Below are positions 62,416 through 64,000 of a stretch of 64,000 nucleotides of DNA, piece by piece. The position numbers were made by a program, and so were the translations under genes. The stretch comes from Neisseria lactamica NS19 (GTDB lineage Bacteria; Pseudomonadota; Gammaproteobacteria; Burkholderiales; Neisseriaceae). The notes below the pieces were generated by a model that saw nothing but the letters and a program-made list of their open reading frames with translations, was not told the origin of the DNA and did not search any database. Location: NCBI GenBank assembly GCA_000193795.2, contig AEPI01000028.1, positions 35,109 through 99,108 on the forward strand. The letters run 5' to 3'. Every line of letters starts with the position of its first letter. The stretch's first letter is position 1.

Positions 62416-62586
62416 ATGAAATACGGCGTATTTTTTGCGGCGGCAACCGCCCTCCTGCTCTCCGCCTGCGGTTACAAAGGCGACCTCTACCTGCCCAAAG
62501 AAGGCGACAAGGCGCGTTTCGGCGTAATCCAAACCGGTTTGCAGCTTCAAGGCAAACCGCAATCCGCTCCACAAACCCAAAAATGA
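62416..62586 (+). CDS. lptM: Small lipoprotein LptM (YifL-like)
   Basis: 56-residue lipoprotein starting MKYGVFFAAATALLLSACGYKGDLYLP at 62416, behind GAAGGAAG. The lipobox LSAC puts the mature cysteine at residue 18, followed by GYKGDLYLPKE, the short conserved tail of YifL/LptM, which assists assembly of the LPS translocon LptD. It runs directly into lysA (11-base gap), the same gene pair as in other proteobacteria. It is below common gene-finder length limits. Confidence 0.92.
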   Translation: MKYGVFFAAATALLLSACGYKGDLYLPKEGDKARFGVIQTGLQLQGKPQSAPQTQK

Positions 62587-62596
62587 AAACGAAGAT

Positions 62597-63818
62597 ATGA
62601 CCCTGTTTTGCGAACAAGTCCCCTACCCCCGCCTTGCCGAAGAATTCGGCACGCCGCTTTATGTGTACAGCCAATCCGCGCTGACCGAAGCATTTGAACA
62701 CTATCAAACTGTCTTTGCCGCGCTTTCCCCGCTCGTCTGCTATGCCGTCAAGGCAAACAGTAACCTTAGTATTATCAAACACTTCGCCTCGTTGGGCAGC
62801 GGTTTTGACATCGTTTCCGGCGGCGAATTGGCACGCGTTTTGGCGGCAGGCGGCGATGCGGCGAAAACGATTTTTTTCCGGTGTGGGCAAGAGTGAGGCA
62901 GAAATCGAGTTCGCACTGAATGCAGGCGTGAAATGCTTCAATATGGAAAGCATCCCCGAAATCGACCGCATTCAAAAGGTTGCCGAACGTTTGGGCAAAA
63001 CCGCGCCCGTCTCCCTGCGCGTCAACCCCGATGTCGATGCCAAAACCCATCCCTACATCTCCACAGGTCTGAAAGCCAACAAATTCGGCATCGCCTACGC
63101 CGATGCGCTCGAAGCCTACCGCCACGCCGCACAACAGCCCAATTTGAAAATCGTCGGCATCGACTGCCACATCGGTTCGCAACTGACCGACCTCAGCCCG
63201 CTGGTCGAAGCCTGCGAACGCATTTTGATTTTGGTTGACGCGCTTGCCGCCGAAGGCATTGTGTTGGAACATTTGGACTTGGGCGGCGGCGTAGGCATCG
63301 TTTACCAAGACGAAAATGTGCCTGATTTAGGCGCGTATGCCCGGGCGGTTCAAAAACTGATCGGCACACGCCGTCTGAAACTCATCCTCGAACCCGGCCG
63401 CAGCTTGGTCGGCAACGCAGGTTCGCTGCTGACGCGCGTCGAGTTCGTCAAACACGGCGAAGAGAAAAACTTTGTGATGGTCGATGCGGCAATGAACGAT
63501 TTGATGCGTCCGGCACTTTATGATGCCTACCACCACATCGAAGCGGTCGAACCAAAAAACATCCCGCCGCTGACCGCCAATATCGTCGGCCCGATTTGCG
63601 AAACCGGCGACTTCCTCGGCAAAGACCGCACCATCGCCTGCGAAGAAGGGGATTTGCTGCTTATCCGCAGCGCAGGCGCATACGGAGCCAGTATGGCGAG
63701 CAATTACAACGCGCGCAACCGTGCGGCGGAAGTGTTGGTTGACGGCGGCGGATACCGGCTCATCCGCCGGCGCGAGACCTTGGAACAGCAAATGGCAAAC
63801 GAACTCGCCTGCCTGTAA
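62597..63818 (+). pseudogene. lysA: Diaminopimelate decarboxylase with one frameshift
   Basis: PLP enzyme that makes lysine from meso-diaminopimelate, the last step of lysine synthesis. Sequence begins MTLFCEQVPYPRLAEEFGTPLYVYSQ, with the PLP lysine in CYAVKANSN (about residue 52), reads to AGGDAAKTI and then loses frame: the T run at 62871-62877 has 7 T, and 6 T would read TIFSGVGKSEAEIEFALNAGVKCFN. Downstream are GSQLTDLSP, GGGVGIVY, EPGRSLVGNAG and AGAYGASMASNYN, all intact to 63818. Restored length is 406 residues, normal. A single-base T gain, so a real defect or a read error. Confidence 0.93.
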
Positions 63819-63830
63819 GCCGAACATCAA

Positions 63831-63860
63831 AATGCCGTCTGAAACAGTTCAGACGGCATT
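63831..63860 (+). terminator. Paired uptake-sequence terminator after lysA
   Basis: AATGCCGTCTGAA / TTCAGACGGCATT around a short loop, 13 bases after the stop. The remaining 140 bases to the window end hold no supported gene. Confidence 0.85.
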
Positions 63861-64000
63861 GTCCGTTTAAAGTAACATCTTAGGGCCGCATCGGCGGAAT
63901 ATTCAAACACAGCCTGTTTTTGAATGATGACGCAACAAATCCCCGTCTCGTCCGGCTGACGAAGGGAATTGTTAGAAAAAAATTATGCCGCCCCTTTTAT

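Noticed and set aside
1..64000. CRISPR arrays, tRNA/rRNA genes, complete insertion sequences or prophage
   Set aside because: No regular spaced direct repeats, no tRNA cloverleaf seen by eye, no transposase or phage gene. A systematic tRNA or IS search was not possible.

Overview
The window is chromosomal DNA of a Neisseria species, most likely N. meningitidis. The evidence is the dense scatter of the 10-base uptake sequence GCCGTCTGAA (often paired as inverted repeats that act as terminators), five Correia elements, dRS3/NIME-type repeats, and a gene set typical of the pathogenic neisseriae: the lgt LOS locus, hpuAB with its Slam partner, app, ltgA and the metQ antigen. N. gonorrhoeae and N. 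lactamica are not strictly excluded. The species call rests on recall of families, not on a database search.

Layout. 1-3.3 kb: end of fabG, a ychJ-like gene, suhB and rsmE. 3.9-9.5 kb (minus strand): the LOS outer-core locus lgtA-lgtB-fic-lgtC-lgtD-lgtE, downstream of glyS. lgtA (10 G) and lgtC (11 G) are both out of frame at their poly-G tracts, and lgtD has an interrupted, locked tract. An unusual Fic-fold gene, lacking the catalytic histidine, sits between lgtB and lgtC. 9.5-13 kb: glyS, a yggL-like gene and glyQ. 13-20 kb: the complete ATP synthase operon atpIBEFHAGDC (minus). 20-27 kb: parB, ubiX, the methionine importer metNIQ and the lytic transglycosylase ltgA. 27-30.5 kb: rpsU, yqeY, a decayed AT-rich toxin/immunity-like cassette, sspB and sspA. 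30.5-33.2 kb: a GT39-type membrane glycosyltransferase, then an AT-rich cadD cadmium-resistance gene with a CadC-type operator palindrome. 33.2-40.6 kb: rpmE, a broken acetyltransferase, tlpA/thioesterase/unknown operon, the mlaFEDCBA lipid-transport operon and an AraC-type regulator. 40.8-45.3 kb: aldA, ppk2 and a pabB-pabC fusion. 45.4-50.5 kb: slam2 divergent from the phase-variable (ON) haemoglobin receptor pair hpuA-hpuB. 51-64 kb: mnmE, the autotransporter app (broken by two frameshifts), polA, luxS, an unknown gene, cyaY, a tiny lptM-like lipoprotein gene and lysA (one frameshift).

Functionally the window mixes core housekeeping with surface variation. Phase-variable LOS, a phase-variable haem receptor with its dedicated surface-export helper, a secreted protease/adhesin and MetQ all lie among translation, energy and envelope-maintenance operons. 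Several single-base homopolymer differences (app twice, lysA, a small lipoprotein gene) break otherwise intact genes. They may be real switching or decay, or sequencing errors, and should be checked against reads. No rRNA, tRNA, CRISPR array, complete insertion sequence or prophage was seen.
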